From positions 1 through 60,387 of the IMG/VR virus record IMGVR_UViG_3300050014_001170: DNA of 60,387 nucleotides. One strand, written 5' to 3'. A model generated the notes under the pieces. That model made no database searches and had not been told where the DNA came from. It saw only the letters and a program-made list of their open reading frames with translations. Made by a program: the position numbers and the translations under genes. Shown here in pieces: positions 34,165 through 43,448 of this stretch (the first letter of the stretch is position 1; the number at the start of each line of letters is the position of its first letter). The DNA is from a virus.

Positions 34165-35270
34165 CTTATACAATACAACAACTCAGAGATCGGAATATGA
34201 TTATTTTTGAATCTGTTTCTGGATCCAATGCTTATGGAACAAATACCCCTGAATCGGATCGTGATATACGTGGGGTTTTTATTCAGCCACTCAGGGATGC
34301 TCTTCAGTATGGATTTATAGATCAGGTTTCTGATGAAAAGAATGATGTTACATTTTATGAACTTGGTCGCTTTATGAATCTGGTTGCAGGAAATAATCCA
34401 AATATTTTAGAATTGCTGGATGTTCCCGATGATTGTATAATTTACAAGGATCCTCTTTTTGCTATATTGGAATATTATAAACAGGATTTTCTTTCAAAAA
34501 AAGTTCGCTGGACTTTTGCAGGATATGCAATTGATCAGATACAAAAAGCACGTGGTTATAACAAGAAAATGAACTGGGAAGAATCCCAGATGGTTCGCAA
34601 AACTGTTCTTGATTTTTGCTATGTTCTTGTTGGCGGAGGGTCAAAACCATTTAAAGAATGGCTGAGTGATTTAAATAAACAACTAATTCATCTTCAATAT
34701 ACTCAGGAAGATTTTGGTCTTGCTGCTGTAGATCATGCACATAATTTATATGCAATGTATATGAGTGAATTAAGAACTCTTGGATGGGGAATAGTTTCTG
34801 ATGAAGAAAAATCTAATGAAGTACAATTAACCTCTATACCAAAAAATCTTCAATTTTTGCATAATTTGTATTTTAATCAGGAAGGTTATTCATCTCATTG
34901 TAAAAAGTATCGTGAATATCAGACCTGGATTAAAGAACGTAATCCCAACAGATTCAAAATGAATAAAGCTCATGGTAAACAGTATGACAGCAAAAATATG
35001 ATGCATACCTATCGTTTGCTTCTTATGGCTCATGAACTTGCTAAGGGTGAACTTCGTGTTCGAAGAACTCCTGAAGAAATAGTAAAACTTATGAAAATAC
35101 GTAGAGGAGAATATGAGTATGAGGATCTTCTTCGTGAAGCAGAAGCAATGAAAGATGGATTAGAAGAAGCATTTCAAAAATCTACTCTTCCTGAAAAACC
35201 CGACGTTGAAAAAGTTCTCGAAATACTTCTAGGGATAAGATTAACTTATTATAAATTAAAAATATTTTAA
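34161..35270 (+). CDS. RlaP-type nucleotidyltransferase (369 aa)
   Basis: The N-terminus has the polymerase-beta fold signature GSNAYGTNTPESDRDIRGVF: G21-S22, then D33 and D35 as metal ligands. Together with the long helical C-terminal part (FAGYAIDQIQKARGYNKK ... RLLLMAHELAKGELRVRR) this fits the RlaP family (RNA-repair-associated nucleotidyltransferase). Members sit in RNA-repair gene sets; the nucleotide-transfer reaction on RNA ends is inferred from that. Overlaps the membrane protein upstream by 4 nt. Confidence 0.75.
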   Translation: MTYTIQQLRDRNMIIFESVSGSNAYGTNTPESDRDIRGVFIQPLRDALQYGFIDQVSDEKNDVTFYELGRFMNLVAGNNPNILELLDVPDDCIIYKDPLFAILEYYKQDFLSKKVRWTFAGYAIDQIQKARGYNKKMNWEESQMVRKTVLDFCYVLVGGGSKPFKEWLSDLNKQLIHLQYTQEDFGLAAVDHAHNLYAMYMSELRTLGWGIVSDEEKSNEVQLTSIPKNLQFLHNLYFNQEGYSSHCKKYREYQTWIKERNPNRFKMNKAHGKQYDSKNMMHTYRLLLMAHELAKGELRVRRTPEEIVKLMKIRRGEYEYEDLLREAEAMKDGLEEAFQKSTLPEKPDVEKVLEILLGIRLTYYKLKIF

Positions 35271-35272
35271 AA

Positions 35273-37075
35273 ATGAAAAATTACAGTAGTTACAGTAAAC
35301 CTATTAAACAAAAATCAACAATGAGAACAAAAGACATTTTTATGATTTTATTAACCATTCTTTTTGTTTGGCTATGTTTCTTTGCCGGCAGACCGGTTCT
35401 TAGTTATGGATTTACCGGATGGCCAGCTCTTATCTTCCTTGTAGGAGTTATTTTTCTTCTTTTTGATCTTGATGATTCCGAATTTGAAGGATCCTGGAGA
35501 TTATGGCCTGGATTAGGATTAATGGGAATAGGGTTCATATTTTTTGCTCTCTTACCTATAGGATCTTCAACAATGTTTCGAGCACAGGATTATAGACAAC
35601 TTATTGGTCAGGTAGAAGAAAAAACCTTCTCCAATGATATAAGTCCTATTGATCCATCTCGTATGGTATTAATTGATTATGAAGTTGCTGCTAAACTGGG
35701 AGACAAGCGTCTCGTTTCAGAAGATATGTCTCTTGGTAGTGTTGCAACAATCGGAAAATATACTCATCAAAAAATCGGAGCAGATCTATATTATGCAGCT
35801 CCAATCAATCATACGGACTTTTGGAAATGGCGTAAAAATAAACAAGGAACTCCTGGATATATTTTAGTTAATGCTCATAATCAAAAGGATGTTCGTCTTG
35901 TTAAAGAAGTTAACGGAAAACCTATTCATCTTAAATATCAAGAAGGAGGATGTTTTGGGGATTATCTTCCAAGACATATTTATAGAAATGGATACAGGAA
36001 TTATGGTCAATATGAATATGAATTTGAACTCGATGATGAAATGAATCCCTGGTTTGTAGTTCCCCTTTACGATAAAAAAGTTGGATATGGAGGTAAGGAT
36101 GTTGTTAAAGTTCTTATAGTTAATCCGGAAACTGGAAAAATAGATGAATACGATCCTAAAGATCTTCCGGCTTGGGTTGATAGAGCTTATCCTAAAGATC
36201 TTATTAGTGATCAATTTGACAAATGGGGAGAATGGGTACATGGATGGCCAAATTGGGCAAATAAGGATAAAATGAAACTTAGTCAGGGAACTCAACTTAT
36301 CTATGGTTCTGATGGAAGATGTTATCTATTCAGCGGAGTAACTTCAGTTGGCTCTGATGATGCAAGTATAGGATTTATCTTAGCTGATAGTCGAACAAAA
36401 AAAGTTACTCTTTATAAAGCGGGGGGAGCTATTGAATCAGCAGCTCAATCTTCTGCTCAAGGTAGGGTTCAGGAGAAAGAATATGTTGCTTCATGGCCAC
36501 GACCCTATAATGTAAATGGGGTCTGGACTTATGTTATGGCTCTTAAGGATAAAGAAGGACTTATCAAAAGCATTGCTCTCGTATCTTATACAAACTACGA
36601 AGTGGTAGGTATCGGGGATAATATATCAGATGCTATTCGTAACTATAAAGCTGCTCTAAACAGTAAAGGAGATATTGTAGCTGCATCAAGCGATAATACG
36701 AAATCTGTTTTAACCGGAAAGCTTTCTCGATTTGGTCAGGATACAAAAGAAGGTCAGTTCTATTATTATATTATACTCGAAGAATTACCTCAGACCTTAT
36801 TTGTTGGAACTTCTGCTCTTTCAAATGAATTACCTGTATCAAAGGTTGGTGATAAAATTAAAATATCTTTTGAGTCCGGAAATGAAGGAGAGATTTTCGT
36901 TGAAACTTTTGATAATCTTAATCTAAATTTTATAAAAACTCCTGAACAATTGAGAGTAGATTCTGCTGGTACGAAAGTTGAAGTTCGAATTAATAGAGAA
37001 AATCTTGATACAAGGGTAAAAGCTAAGCTTCAGAATATGACAGAAGAAGAAAAACTTAAACTTTTAAAGAAATAA
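35273..37075 (+). CDS. large N-terminally anchored membrane protein (600 aa)
   Basis: Three membrane helices in residues 20-105 (FMILLTILFVWLCFFAGR, WPALIFLVGVIFLLF, LGLMGIGFIFFALLP), followed by a long extracytoplasmic or cytoplasmic beta-rich part of about 490 residues. No known motif. Similar large anchored proteins occur in big phages; the role is not known. Followed at 2 nt by the NadD gene. Confidence 0.6.
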   Translation: MKNYSSYSKPIKQKSTMRTKDIFMILLTILFVWLCFFAGRPVLSYGFTGWPALIFLVGVIFLLFDLDDSEFEGSWRLWPGLGLMGIGFIFFALLPIGSSTMFRAQDYRQLIGQVEEKTFSNDISPIDPSRMVLIDYEVAAKLGDKRLVSEDMSLGSVATIGKYTHQKIGADLYYAAPINHTDFWKWRKNKQGTPGYILVNAHNQKDVRLVKEVNGKPIHLKYQEGGCFGDYLPRHIYRNGYRNYGQYEYEFELDDEMNPWFVVPLYDKKVGYGGKDVVKVLIVNPETGKIDEYDPKDLPAWVDRAYPKDLISDQFDKWGEWVHGWPNWANKDKMKLSQGTQLIYGSDGRCYLFSGVTSVGSDDASIGFILADSRTKKVTLYKAGGAIESAAQSSAQGRVQEKEYVASWPRPYNVNGVWTYVMALKDKEGLIKSIALVSYTNYEVVGIGDNISDAIRNYKAALNSKGDIVAASSDNTKSVLTGKLSRFGQDTKEGQFYYYIILEELPQTLFVGTSALSNELPVSKVGDKIKISFESGNEGEIFVETFDNLNLNFIKTPEQLRVDSAGTKVEVRINRENLDTRVKAKLQNMTEEEKLKLLKK

Positions 37076-37076
37076 A

Positions 37077-37685
37077 TTGAAAAAAGTTGCTATATTCGGA
37101 GGTGCTTTCAATCCAATAACATTGGGGCATCTTCGAGTAGCAAAAGTTCTAATAGAAAGATTACCGGATTTTGAAATATGGTTGAGTCCTACTTATGAAT
37201 CAACTCTTAATAAAACCATGTTAGATCCAAAGCATCGGATTGAAATGTGTAAATTAGCAGTTCAAAAGTTTTCAAAACTCAAAGTTTTTGATTATGAAAT
37301 TCACCATAAAGTTTCATCGGGAACTCTGGATTTCTACAAAAAACTAAAAGAAAATACTTTATATAAGAATTATGATTTTTATTTTGTAATTGGAATGGAT
37401 CAAGCTAACAATATTGATAAGTGGGTAAATTCTATAGTTCTTATTAATGCTGTTAAATTTATTATTCTTCCAAGAGAAGGGGAAAAAGAAAAATCTTCTT
37501 GGTATAAAAATTTTAATCATATTTTTATTGACAAACCAGATCAAAGAAAAATATCTTCAACAGTAGTTCGAAAAAATTTACTAAAATTTTATGCTGGAGA
37601 TGAAGAAATTCTTAGAGATCTTAAAAAAGATTTAGCACCGGAAGTTTTAAAATACATTCTGAAAAACAAACTCTATGGAAATTAA
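37077..37685 (+). CDS. nadD: nicotinate/nicotinamide nucleotide adenylyltransferase (NadD-like, 202 aa)
   Basis: Starts at TTG, directly after the previous stop. FGGAFNPITLGHLRVAK is the nucleotidyltransferase loop ((T/H)xGH form) and ISSTVVRKNL near the C-terminus is the second conserved motif (ISSTxxR). Length matches NadD. It would make the dinucleotide NaAD or NAD from the mononucleotide plus ATP. Overlaps the following Nudix gene, pointing to a joint role in NAD metabolism. Confidence 0.82.
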   Translation: MKKVAIFGGAFNPITLGHLRVAKVLIERLPDFEIWLSPTYESTLNKTMLDPKHRIEMCKLAVQKFSKLKVFDYEIHHKVSSGTLDFYKKLKENTLYKNYDFYFVIGMDQANNIDKWVNSIVLINAVKFIILPREGEKEKSSWYKNFNHIFIDKPDQRKISSTVVRKNLLKFYAGDEEILRDLKKDLAPEVLKYILKNKLYGN

Positions 37686-38256
37686 ATTTAGTAACCGACC
37701 TAATAAGGTACATTTTGTTAAAGATATTGATGGGGATCGTGATATTTGGGAAAGTAGAAGTGCTGCTGCTGTTGCGGTTGTTTTTGGAAAATTCAAAGGA
37801 GATATTTATGTTCTTATGGAGAAAAGATCTCAAGAAATGGATCAACCTGGTAAATGGTGTCTTCCTTGCGGATATTTCGATTGGGATGAAAATGGTTGGC
37901 AAGCTATAACTCGGGAAATCTATGAAGAAACCTCTTTATTTCTTCCAAATTATGATAAAAATTTGGTAAATCGAAACAAAAGAAGACCTTTCTTTGTAAA
38001 TACAGAGATTACAGAAAACAGACAGAATATTGCTTTAATTTATGGAATGGTTTTTGATTTTAAAGTGATTTTGCCTCAAGAGGTTTTTCTTTATAGAAAT
38101 TCAGAAATTGAAGAAATTAAATGGGTTAAGCTTAATGAGATTAATGGATTAAAGGTAGCTTTTAATCATGATAAACGTATCTGCCAAGCAGAAAAGTATT
38201 TTTCAAAGCATTTATTGCCTTGGTGGAAGTGGTTAATAAAAAAGATATTTTGTTAA
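37675..38256 (+). CDS. Nudix hydrolase (193 aa)
   Basis: The Nudix box is GYFDWDENGWQAITREIYEET, with the REXXEE core intact (REIYEE) though the spacing to the first Gly is slightly unusual. Substrate may be a dinucleotide such as NADH or ADP-ribose given the adjacent NadD. Start overlaps the NadD gene by 11 nt. The C-terminus ends with a helix of basic residues. Confidence 0.8.
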   Translation: MEIKFSNRPNKVHFVKDIDGDRDIWESRSAAAVAVVFGKFKGDIYVLMEKRSQEMDQPGKWCLPCGYFDWDENGWQAITREIYEETSLFLPNYDKNLVNRNKRRPFFVNTEITENRQNIALIYGMVFDFKVILPQEVFLYRNSEIEEIKWVKLNEINGLKVAFNHDKRICQAEKYFSKHLLPWWKWLIKKIFC

Positions 38257-38297
38257 AACTTCTATATCTTCTTCTTATAAAATATTAAAATATAGTT

Positions 38298-39257
38298 ATG
38301 GATACAGTAGTAACTCAATTGTTTACAGAAAAATTTCGTCCTCAAAAATTAGAGCAACTTATTGCCCCCGAAAGAGTTAAATCCCAATTAAAACATGGAT
38401 TAGTTCAGAATTTGCTTCTTTTTGGTTCTGCAGGAACAGGAAAAACCTCAACACTTTTTATTCTTGCAAAGGATCATCCTTATCTTTATATTAATGCCTC
38501 GGATCAAAGAGGAATTGATATTATTAGGGATAATGTAGTTCCTTTTTGCTCTTCAATATCTTTAGAAGAGGGTAAAGAAAAATTAAAGTGTGTTATATTA
38601 GATGAACTTGATGGAGCTACTGGGGAATTTTTTAAAGCATTACGTGCTGTTATGGAAAAATATGCTAAGACTACAAGATTTGTAGCTTCATGTAATTTTC
38701 TTAATAAGATTCCTGAACCCATATGGGAATCTAGATTTCTTCCTATTTCTTATGATCCGATTAATCCTGAAGAGGAAACATATTTAATAAATGAATATAA
38801 AGTACGAATTAGCGCAATATTAAAAGCAGCTCAAATAACTTTTACATTTGAGATTCTAGATAAATTTGTTCGCAATGATTTTCCAGATTTAAGAGCTTTA
38901 ATGAATAAAATACAATCACTTCATTTAAGAGGTGCTAAAGAGCTTTCTGCAGAAAATATGGCAACGAGTTCGGATTTTGGAGATCTTTTCCAACTTTGTC
39001 TTCAGCCATCAACAAAACCCTATGATAATTATAAATTAATTGTTAATCAATTTGCTTCAAAAATAGATGAAAGCCTTACAGCTTTGGGAAGTGATTTTCC
39101 CGAATATCTTAAAAATATGGCTCCTGCTCGTCTAGATAAATTACCATTAGTTCTTATTGCAACAGCTGAATATCAATATCAAAAGAGTTTTGTTATAGAT
39201 CCATTATTAACGCTTCTGGCTTGTGTTTTTAGAATACAGCAAATATTAAATTCATGA
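38298..39257 (+). CDS. sliding clamp loader ATPase, T4 gp44-like (319 aa)
   Basis: Walker A GSAGTGKTS (residues 43-51), Walker B VILDELD (99-105), sensor SRF-like SRFLP. N-terminus EKFRPQKLEQLI is the RFC/gp44 signature. The length equals that of T4 gp44. It opens the clamp on DNA with ATP, together with a small subunit not identified for certain here. Confidence 0.88.
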   Translation: MDTVVTQLFTEKFRPQKLEQLIAPERVKSQLKHGLVQNLLLFGSAGTGKTSTLFILAKDHPYLYINASDQRGIDIIRDNVVPFCSSISLEEGKEKLKCVILDELDGATGEFFKALRAVMEKYAKTTRFVASCNFLNKIPEPIWESRFLPISYDPINPEEETYLINEYKVRISAILKAAQITFTFEILDKFVRNDFPDLRALMNKIQSLHLRGAKELSAENMATSSDFGDLFQLCLQPSTKPYDNYKLIVNQFASKIDESLTALGSDFPEYLKNMAPARLDKLPLVLIATAEYQYQKSFVIDPLLTLLACVFRIQQILNS

Positions 39258-39448
39258 AAAAAATAAAAATAATTGTTGGAGATGATCTTAATTACCTCCA
39301 GAAAAATATTGATAAATGGATTGATGATAAGAAGCCTTATATAGATTCTATTTCCTCTATTACTCTCAATCCGGGTGAATATTCAAGCTCTTTTATGATT
39401 GCAATACTTTATTCGGAATCCAGTATTGATGCTTCAACAATTCCTTAA
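39254..39448 (+). CDS. small protein (64 aa)
   Basis: Follows the clamp loader with 4-nt overlap; acidic (DDLNYLQKNIDKWIDDKKP). Too short for the normal clamp-loader small subunit. Unknown. Confidence 0.5.
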   Translation: MKKIKIIVGDDLNYLQKNIDKWIDDKKPYIDSISSITLNPGEYSSSFMIAILYSESSIDASTIP

Positions 39449-39449
39449 T

Positions 39450-39505
39450 TTAACGACTTTTTAACAAGTATTATTATTTTTATTAAATATTTTTTCATAT
39501 ATTTG
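39450..39505 (+). promoter_or_regulatory. TTAAC-doublet promoter giving a leaderless mRNA
   Basis: AAC of the boxes at 39452-39454 and 39463-39465 (11 nt apart), 33 nt from the second to TATATTTG at 39498-39505; only four nucleotides separate it from the ATG at 39510. Confidence 0.75.
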
Positions 39506-39509
39506 GACT

Positions 39510-40682
39510 ATGATTAATGCAATATTTGACCTTAGCAATATGTTTTTTAGATCTCTCTTTATTGTAGGGGGATATGGATCTAAACAATACTCTTTTGATA
39601 ATCAAACTGAACTGGATCAATTGATGCGAAAAGTTGCTACTGATGTATCACAAGTAATTCGTATAATAAATCCTTCAAGAGTTATATTTGCTCTTGATTC
39701 TAAATCATGGAGAAAAGATATTTCTATTGATGAGAATGAAGGATATAAGGCTCAGCGTACAAAATCAGGTCTCATTAATTGGGATAACGTTTTTAAGATT
39801 CTTGGGGAATTTGCTGATATTCTTGAAACAAATGGTTTTATTATTTCAAAATTTGATAGAGCTGAGGCTGATGATATTGCAGCTTTATGGAAACAAGAAC
39901 TTCTTTTTAATCAGAATCAGCATGTTATTATAGTATCCGCAGATGAGGATGTAAGACAACTTGTTCAGTTTTATCCTTATACCCCTGAAAAATTTGCATT
40001 TTGTACAGTATTTAATCCATTTTTGCAAGGTAAAAATGCTTTCAAGAAACTTTATGTTCCCGAAAAATATTGGGATGAGTGGATTTTAGATGCTGATCCA
40101 GGTGATTTTTTCAACAGAGGAATTGATGTTGATAAAGAGGATTTCAAAAGAATCCTTAATGAGCCAAAAACAAAACTTGAAAAAATAAACGGAGAAAGAA
40201 TAGTTCTTCGAAAAATATTTTGCGGTGATGATGGCGATAATGTTCCTGCCATTTATACTTGGTTAAATGATAAAGGAAAAGAAGTAAGAATTACTGAATC
40301 TAAATTTGAAAAAATCATGGATTCTCTTGGAGAAAAAACTGATGCTTACGATCTTATGGACCAAAAAGAAATTATTTATGATCAACTTGCAAATATTTCG
40401 GGTCAACGTCCTTCATTTAATATGGCTGATCGGTTGAATCGTCAGCTTCAATTAGTTCATTTAGATCCTCTTATTTTTCCCGAAGAGTTTGTAAAAGTTT
40501 TTCAGGATAAAGTTACAGAAGAACTTGCCAAACCTCAGGTTCATCCTCAAAATTGGAATATGGTTTCAGTGCTTGAAGGAACTAGATATGTTATGGGTAA
40601 TGGAAAATACAAAAAACCTACAACAGAGGCTTCTATTTTTGGAGAAATAGATCGGATAAATCTTAATAAAGCACTTTTTTGA
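39510..40682 (+). CDS. rnh: RNase H-type 5'-3' exonuclease, T4 Rnh-like (390 aa)
   Basis: Acidic residues of the FEN/5' exonuclease family are visible: FDLSN near the start, KFDRAEADDIAALW, IVSADEDVRQL and CGDDGDNVPA (helix-hairpin region). Total length is a little above T4 Rnh (305). It removes RNA primers and 5' flaps during replication. Sits right after the clamp loader, as part of the replication group, behind a TTAAC-doublet promoter. Confidence 0.85.
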   Translation: MINAIFDLSNMFFRSLFIVGGYGSKQYSFDNQTELDQLMRKVATDVSQVIRIINPSRVIFALDSKSWRKDISIDENEGYKAQRTKSGLINWDNVFKILGEFADILETNGFIISKFDRAEADDIAALWKQELLFNQNQHVIIVSADEDVRQLVQFYPYTPEKFAFCTVFNPFLQGKNAFKKLYVPEKYWDEWILDADPGDFFNRGIDVDKEDFKRILNEPKTKLEKINGERIVLRKIFCGDDGDNVPAIYTWLNDKGKEVRITESKFEKIMDSLGEKTDAYDLMDQKEIIYDQLANISGQRPSFNMADRLNRQLQLVHLDPLIFPEEFVKVFQDKVTEELAKPQVHPQNWNMVSVLEGTRYVMGNGKYKKPTTEASIFGEIDRINLNKALF

Positions 40683-41146
40683 TGGACTCAACATATTCTA
40701 AAATGTGGAAAAAAGCCATAGGCAATTTTAGCATTCTAGAATTCGAACAAAGAATAAATGAAGAATTACCAAATCAACAAAAAATACAAAATAATATGAA
40801 ATACAAAATTTTTAATGTGAAAGATCTTTTATCTGAAATCCAATATGAAGGAGTTCGAAAAGGAACAAAAACAGAAGCATATTTGGAAAATGTTATTGAA
40901 ACTATTAATAAAACAGGAAAATATGTCTGGATTCAGTTTTTTCAACTTGTGGATGTATTCTATGTTGCGGTTCAGGTTTTGCCAACAACAGTAAAGAATG
41001 CTCAGGATGAAATTCGGGATCATTATGCAAATGCTGATGTTCGGGAAACTCAGCCTCAGACAATAAAAGGAACTTTATCCGGAGACAAAACACTGAAATC
41101 AGCTGACCCAGTTTCCTTAAAAACTTCTTTCCCCTGGAAACAATAA
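40682..41146 (+). CDS. unrecognised protein (154 aa)
   Basis: ATG at 40682 overlaps the exonuclease stop (TGATG). Alpha/beta protein; YIWIQ-like strands (YVWIQFFQLVDVFYVAVQVLPTT) and a Gln/Lys-rich tail ending SFPWKQ. Positionally a replication accessory candidate; no motif. Confidence 0.55.
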   Translation: MDSTYSKMWKKAIGNFSILEFEQRINEELPNQQKIQNNMKYKIFNVKDLLSEIQYEGVRKGTKTEAYLENVIETINKTGKYVWIQFFQLVDVFYVAVQVLPTTVKNAQDEIRDHYANADVRETQPQTIKGTLSGDKTLKSADPVSLKTSFPWKQ

Positions 41147-41184
41147 GTTCGTAATTAATCTACATTATTATAAACAAAAAACAA

Positions 41185-41739
41185 ATGGAAAAAATTCATC
41201 TCGTTTATCTTGCATTTCTTGGTATTGGAACTTTAGGATTACTAATGTCCCTTATACTCGGAGAATTCAGCCATGATGGTGTTGATTTTCATCACGATTT
41301 AGGTGGAATGGACCATGATGGGGATAGTGGGCAAGCTGATAGTCCTCGATTATTTTCTGTGAGAGCTATATTCGCTTTTCTCATGGCCTTTGGCATTGGA
41401 GGGGGAGCTATGTTTTTAACTGGAAATTCTATAGTTACTCAGATAATTGTTGGATTTCTTGCCGGAGCATTAACTGCTGTTCTAGTTTATTATATTATGA
41501 AATTTCTTTATTCTCAGCAAGGAAATGGTAATATAAATTCAGAGAGTTTTATAGGTAAATTAGCTGAAGTAACTGTGGAAACTACAAATAATGGGTCATG
41601 CCAGATAAAAGTAGATTCTGGGGGAGGAGATCAGCTTTTTATAGCTAAAGAAAAGAATTCTAAATCGGTCAAACAACATGAAAGTGTAAAAATTGTTGGC
41701 CGTATTGGAACTACGCTTATAATTGAAAAACAGTATTAA
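41185..41739 (+). CDS. NfeD-like membrane protein (184 aa)
   Basis: Membrane segments at residues 5-25 and two at 65-110 (IFAFLMAFGIGGGAMFLTG, IIVGFLAGALTAVLVYYIM), followed by a C-terminal OB-type beta domain (IGKLAEVTVETTNNGSCQIKVDSGGGDQLF ... VKIVGRIGTTLIIE). This is the YqiJ/NfeD layout, a partner of flotillins. The gene is 22 nt before the flotillin gene, as in bacterial operons. Confidence 0.75.
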   Translation: MEKIHLVYLAFLGIGTLGLLMSLILGEFSHDGVDFHHDLGGMDHDGDSGQADSPRLFSVRAIFAFLMAFGIGGGAMFLTGNSIVTQIIVGFLAGALTAVLVYYIMKFLYSQQGNGNINSESFIGKLAEVTVETTNNGSCQIKVDSGGGDQLFIAKEKNSKSVKQHESVKIVGRIGTTLIIEKQY

Positions 41740-41761
41740 TAATTAAAACAAACAAACAAAA

Positions 41762-43315
41762 ATGCAAAGTTATCTTATTTTAGGTGGAATTGTTCTTGGT
41801 GCGATTATTTTATTCGCTTCCCTATTGGCATTTGTCAATAAAAATTATATTCGAATCCCGCCCAACATGGCAGCTGTTATTTTTGGTCGTAAAAGGGTGA
41901 CCAAAGCAGCTGATGGAGCTAAAATTGAGAAAGGCTACAGATTAGTAGCTGGTGGTGGATTTTTCAAAATTCCTATTTTGGAAGAAGTTGAATTCATGAA
42001 CCTCTCAAACCGTACTCTTAATATTGAAGTCAAGGATGCTCCTAATAAAGATGGGGTTATGACAACAGTAGAAGGAGTAGCAAACGTCAAATTTGCTTCA
42101 GAAATAAATCTTCTTCAGGTAGCTGTAGAAAGATTTCTTGGCAAAAGCGATGATGATATTAATCAAAATATTCTTCAGAACCTTGAAGGTCACTTAAGAG
42201 CAGTGGTTGGAAGAATGTCAATGGAATCCCTTATTGGAGACAAAACTGAGTTAAACAAAGCAGTTCTTGAGGAAGCTAATGATGATTTTAACAAGATGGG
42301 TATAAATATAGACTTCCTTAATATTCAAAATATCAAGGATAGTGTTGATTATATCAAAAATCTTGGACGTAAAAGAGCAGCTCAAATAAAAAGGGATGCA
42401 GATATTGGTACTGCAGAAGCTGAAAGAGATTCACTTCAGAAAACAACTGATGCTAAAAGAGCAGGTATCGAACAGGCAAACATAAATGATCAGAAAATCT
42501 TTGAATCCAATAATTCTCGTGATGTAAAGAAAGCTGAAATGAAAGCTCTTACGGATACTCAAATTGAAATTGCAAATCAGGCAGGACCTCTTTCCCAGGC
42601 TAAAGCCCTCAAAGCAGTTGTTACAGCTCAGGCTGAAACAGAAACTGCACAGGAGGTTGCTCAAACTAAGGTTCAGGAGGCTCGTGCTCTTAAAATGGAA
42701 CAATCATATCAAGCTGATAAAATCGTTCCTGCAGAAGCTGATAAAAAATCTCGTATTATAACTGCTGAAGGAGCTCAACAATCAGTAATTATTGCAGCAG
42801 ATGGAGATAAACAAGCTACTATTAAGAAAGCAGAAGGGGAAGCTGAACGTATTCGTCTTACAAAGATAGCAGAAGCCGATGGTGAAGCTGCTAAAATTGT
42901 GAAAATGGGAGAGGCAGAAGGAAAAGCAATTTATGCTAAACTTTCTGGGGAAGCTAAAGGTATCAAGGAAAAAGCTGAGGCTTATGCTAAACTTGATCAG
43001 ACTGGTAAATTCCTCCAGGTACTTGAAGCATTACAGACTCTTGGTCCTAATGTTATTAAAGCATTCGCAGACGTTATGTCCGCTTCAACAGCACATCTTG
43101 CAAACATACAAGAAGTTAAAATTATCGATTTTGGCCGTGGGGGAAAAGATGGTTCAAGTGTGGGTAATTTCGGTGCAATTCCAGTAGAGGTTCTTACCAA
43201 ATTGGTTGAAGGACTTAAAGGAACAGGTTTCGATTTAACTAAACTTCTCAATTCCGTAGGGATTAAACCTGAAGATTTGGCTAAAGTAGTTACACAAGAA
43301 TCTAAAAAAGAATAA
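41762..43315 (+). CDS. flotillin (SPFH/YqiK family, 517 aa)
   Basis: N-terminal anchor (LGAIILFASLLAFVNKNYIRIPPNMAAVIFG), an SPFH domain to about residue 190 (IEVKDAPNKDGVMTTVEGVANVKFASE ... INIDFLNIQNIKDS), and a long Ala/Glu-rich coiled coil with repeated EAE/AEA heptads, then a Gly-rich tail. This is a full-length flotillin. It organises membrane microdomains and oligomerises with NfeD. Why a phage carries it is unknown. Confidence 0.88.
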   Translation: MQSYLILGGIVLGAIILFASLLAFVNKNYIRIPPNMAAVIFGRKRVTKAADGAKIEKGYRLVAGGGFFKIPILEEVEFMNLSNRTLNIEVKDAPNKDGVMTTVEGVANVKFASEINLLQVAVERFLGKSDDDINQNILQNLEGHLRAVVGRMSMESLIGDKTELNKAVLEEANDDFNKMGINIDFLNIQNIKDSVDYIKNLGRKRAAQIKRDADIGTAEAERDSLQKTTDAKRAGIEQANINDQKIFESNNSRDVKKAEMKALTDTQIEIANQAGPLSQAKALKAVVTAQAETETAQEVAQTKVQEARALKMEQSYQADKIVPAEADKKSRIITAEGAQQSVIIAADGDKQATIKKAEGEAERIRLTKIAEADGEAAKIVKMGEAEGKAIYAKLSGEAKGIKEKAEAYAKLDQTGKFLQVLEALQTLGPNVIKAFADVMSASTAHLANIQEVKIIDFGRGGKDGSSVGNFGAIPVEVLTKLVEGLKGTGFDLTKLLNSVGIKPEDLAKVVTQESKKE

Positions 43316-43334
43316 CAATTTTTGAAGTTTTGAA

Positions 43335-43375
43335 GGCTTCGGAGAACTGAAACATCTAAGTACCCGGGGCCTTTT
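43335..43375 (+). terminator. hairpin with a 23S rRNA-like loop
   Basis: GGC(TT)CGG pairs with CCGGGGCC, with a T-rich tail, so it may terminate the flotillin operon. The loop contains AACTGAAACATCTAAGTACC with flanking G and C, an exact match, as I remember it, to the conserved domain I segment of bacterial 23S rRNA (GGGGAACTGAAACATCTAAG). Confidence 0.65.
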
Positions 43376-43448
43376 AAAACTTTTTTAAATGTATTAGTAC
43401 AATTAATATTGAAGAATGGCTATTAATTTTCTGAGTGTATAAAATAAA

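Noticed and set aside
35864-36295. Minus-strand open frame of 143 codons
   Set aside because: Antisense shadow of the large membrane protein gene at 35273, with no promoter or motif.
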